From Thermoplasma sp. (lineage in GTDB: Archaea > Thermoplasmatota > Thermoplasmata > Thermoplasmatales > Thermoplasmataceae): a DNA stretch of 64,000 nucleotides. Of this stretch, positions 63,447 to 64,000 are shown piece after piece. Made by a program: the position numbers and the translations under genes. Numbering within the stretch: position 1 is the stretch's first letter; every line of letters starts with the position of its first letter. Below the pieces are notes generated by a model. The model did not search any database, was not told the origin of the DNA, and saw only the letters and a list, made by a program, of their open reading frames with translations. The stretch is taken from assembly GCF_008709555.1 (NCBI RefSeq), contig NZ_VYIJ01000003.1:73567-137566 (forward strand), written 5' to 3'.

Positions 63447-63831
63447 TGAGTGTGTCCGTATCGAGAACGCCGTCAATTTCCCTGATCTGGTCGACGATTC
63501 TGTTAAGATTATCCGTAGAATCAGTCCTTATTCTTATTGCAACATCAATTTTTCCTGTGAACTCATATACCTCCCTGAATCTGCTCTTTATCTTCTGCAG
63601 TGCGTCCCTATACCTCTTATTATCGATCTTTACGAGGACGAGGGCGTCTATAGTATCGTCGCTGGTCTCAACGGTGAATCTCTTAATTATCCCATCATCC
63701 ACCATCTTCTTTATGCGTTTCCTCACCGTCCCCTCTGATACATTCAGAACCTTCGCTATCTCTGTATTGCTGATCCTTGCGTTATCGATGAGCAGATTGA
63801 GGATGTCTCTGTCTTTCTGATCCACGACCAT
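63433..63831 (-). CDS. Lrp/AsnC family transcriptional regulator
   Basis: The 132-residue protein has an N-terminal winged helix-turn-helix (DRDILNLLIDNARISNTEIAKVL with VSEGTVRKRIKKMVDDGII) and a C-terminal RAM ligand-binding domain (FTVETSDDTIDALVLVKID to VDQIREIDGVLDTDTL). Slightly short for the family. It would regulate amino-acid-related genes and often its own. The target cannot be read here; the protein overlaps the 3' end of the neighbouring gene. Confidence 0.9.
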   Translation of the reverse strand: MVVDQKDRDILNLLIDNARISNTEIAKVLNVSEGTVRKRIKKMVDDGIIKRFTVETSDDTIDALVLVKIDNKRYRDALQKIKSRFREVYEFTGKIDVAIRIRTDSTDNLNRIVDQIREIDGVLDTDTLIRLQ

Positions 63832-63981
63832 ACAATTCCTTTCATGTTAAAAATTTAACTATGGGATCGTGAATGATAGCTCCTTTTCTCCGTCATGAAA
63901 AATTGGATTTTGATGGAGGCGTATTATTAAAAGATCTGTTAAGGCGTTGCCGGAATTAACAGGCGTAAGATTTACAATGAA

Positions 63982-64000
63982 ATGAGCAAGAAAGTTCCTA
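63982..64000 (+). CDS. Possible start of a gene running out of the window
   Basis: An ATG at 63982 opens MSKKVP and remains open to the last base. Nothing can be said about the product and the start itself is uncertain; 150 A/T-rich bases separate it from the divergent Lrp gene. Confidence 0.2.

Noticed and set aside
1..64000. CRISPR array, provirus or intact insertion sequence
   Set aside because: I found no regularly spaced direct repeats, integrase, capsid or complete transposase gene on either strand.

Overview
This window looks like chromosome of a thermoacidophilic euryarchaeon of the Thermoplasmatales, most probably Thermoplasma acidophilum or a very close relative. Every informational gene is archaeal in type: TFB, TFS, RpoD, RadB, FEN-1, PriL, Gins51, S8e, SRP19, NMD3, Trm1 and XPB-Bax1. 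Two adjacent genes make archaeal ether lipids (GGGP synthase and a UbiA-type DGGGP synthase). TATA boxes often lie about 25 bases before start codons, which means leaderless mRNAs, while genes inside operons carry GGAGG/GGTGA-type ribosome sites. The thioredoxin reductase, gamma-glutamyltransferase, XPB-Bax1 pair and Gins51 resemble Thermoplasma proteins known from the literature (recalled, not searched).

Layout. 1-133: 3' part of RNase P RNA. 141-5231: glycosyltransferase, an esterase/CsaA cluster, and a plasma-membrane P-type ATPase with an in-frame stop near its N-terminus. 5482-9685: purS, a DUF2070 membrane protein, gins51, a NifX-like protein, rps8e-srp19. 9690-13621: DNA-maintenance block (priL with a prolidase, radB-fen). 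13695-19685: the rps13-rps4-rps11-rpoD operon and tRNA-Gly between two MFS transporters. 19763-25884: molybdenum cofactor genes (tandem moeA, moaD with a class V aminotransferase) around a zinc-ribbon-less TFB-like factor and an NAD-dependent epimerase-like gene. 26036-30557: bax1-xpb, a THUMP-like methyltransferase, ribA. 30648-36137: iorAB, an FKBP-SpoU methyltransferase-DsrE run, tRNA-Thr, an EamA transporter. 36279-41452: PH/zinc-ribbon protein, tfs, CoA-binding protein, succinate dehydrogenase sdhABCD. 41785-48085: UvrD helicase-nuclease fusion, then an mptD-NTPase-trm1-lipid gene run. 48121-54134: gamma-glutamyltransferase, cytochrome bd oxidase, DUF255 protein. 54234-63831: DUF72, phosphoesterase, nmd3, arginine deiminase, DUF998, tRNA-His, a broken TSUP transporter, trxB, a geranylgeranyl-reductase-like flavoprotein and an Lrp regulator.

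The genes mostly form ordinary core metabolism and information processing. Succinate dehydrogenase and cytochrome bd feed and drain the quinone pool, and indolepyruvate oxidoreductase, arginine deiminase and gamma-glutamyltransferase fit a peptide-scavenging life. I do not see a large undescribed system, a CRISPR array, a provirus or an intact insertion sequence.

The points most worth a second look are two genes split by in-frame stops (P-type ATPase, TSUP transporter), a gene that has apparently lost its start codon, a TFB without its zinc ribbon, palindromes lying on the promoters of the P-type ATPase and of tfs, paired hairpins in the rps8e leader, and a dispersed family of decayed sequences with TnpB-like tails at four places.
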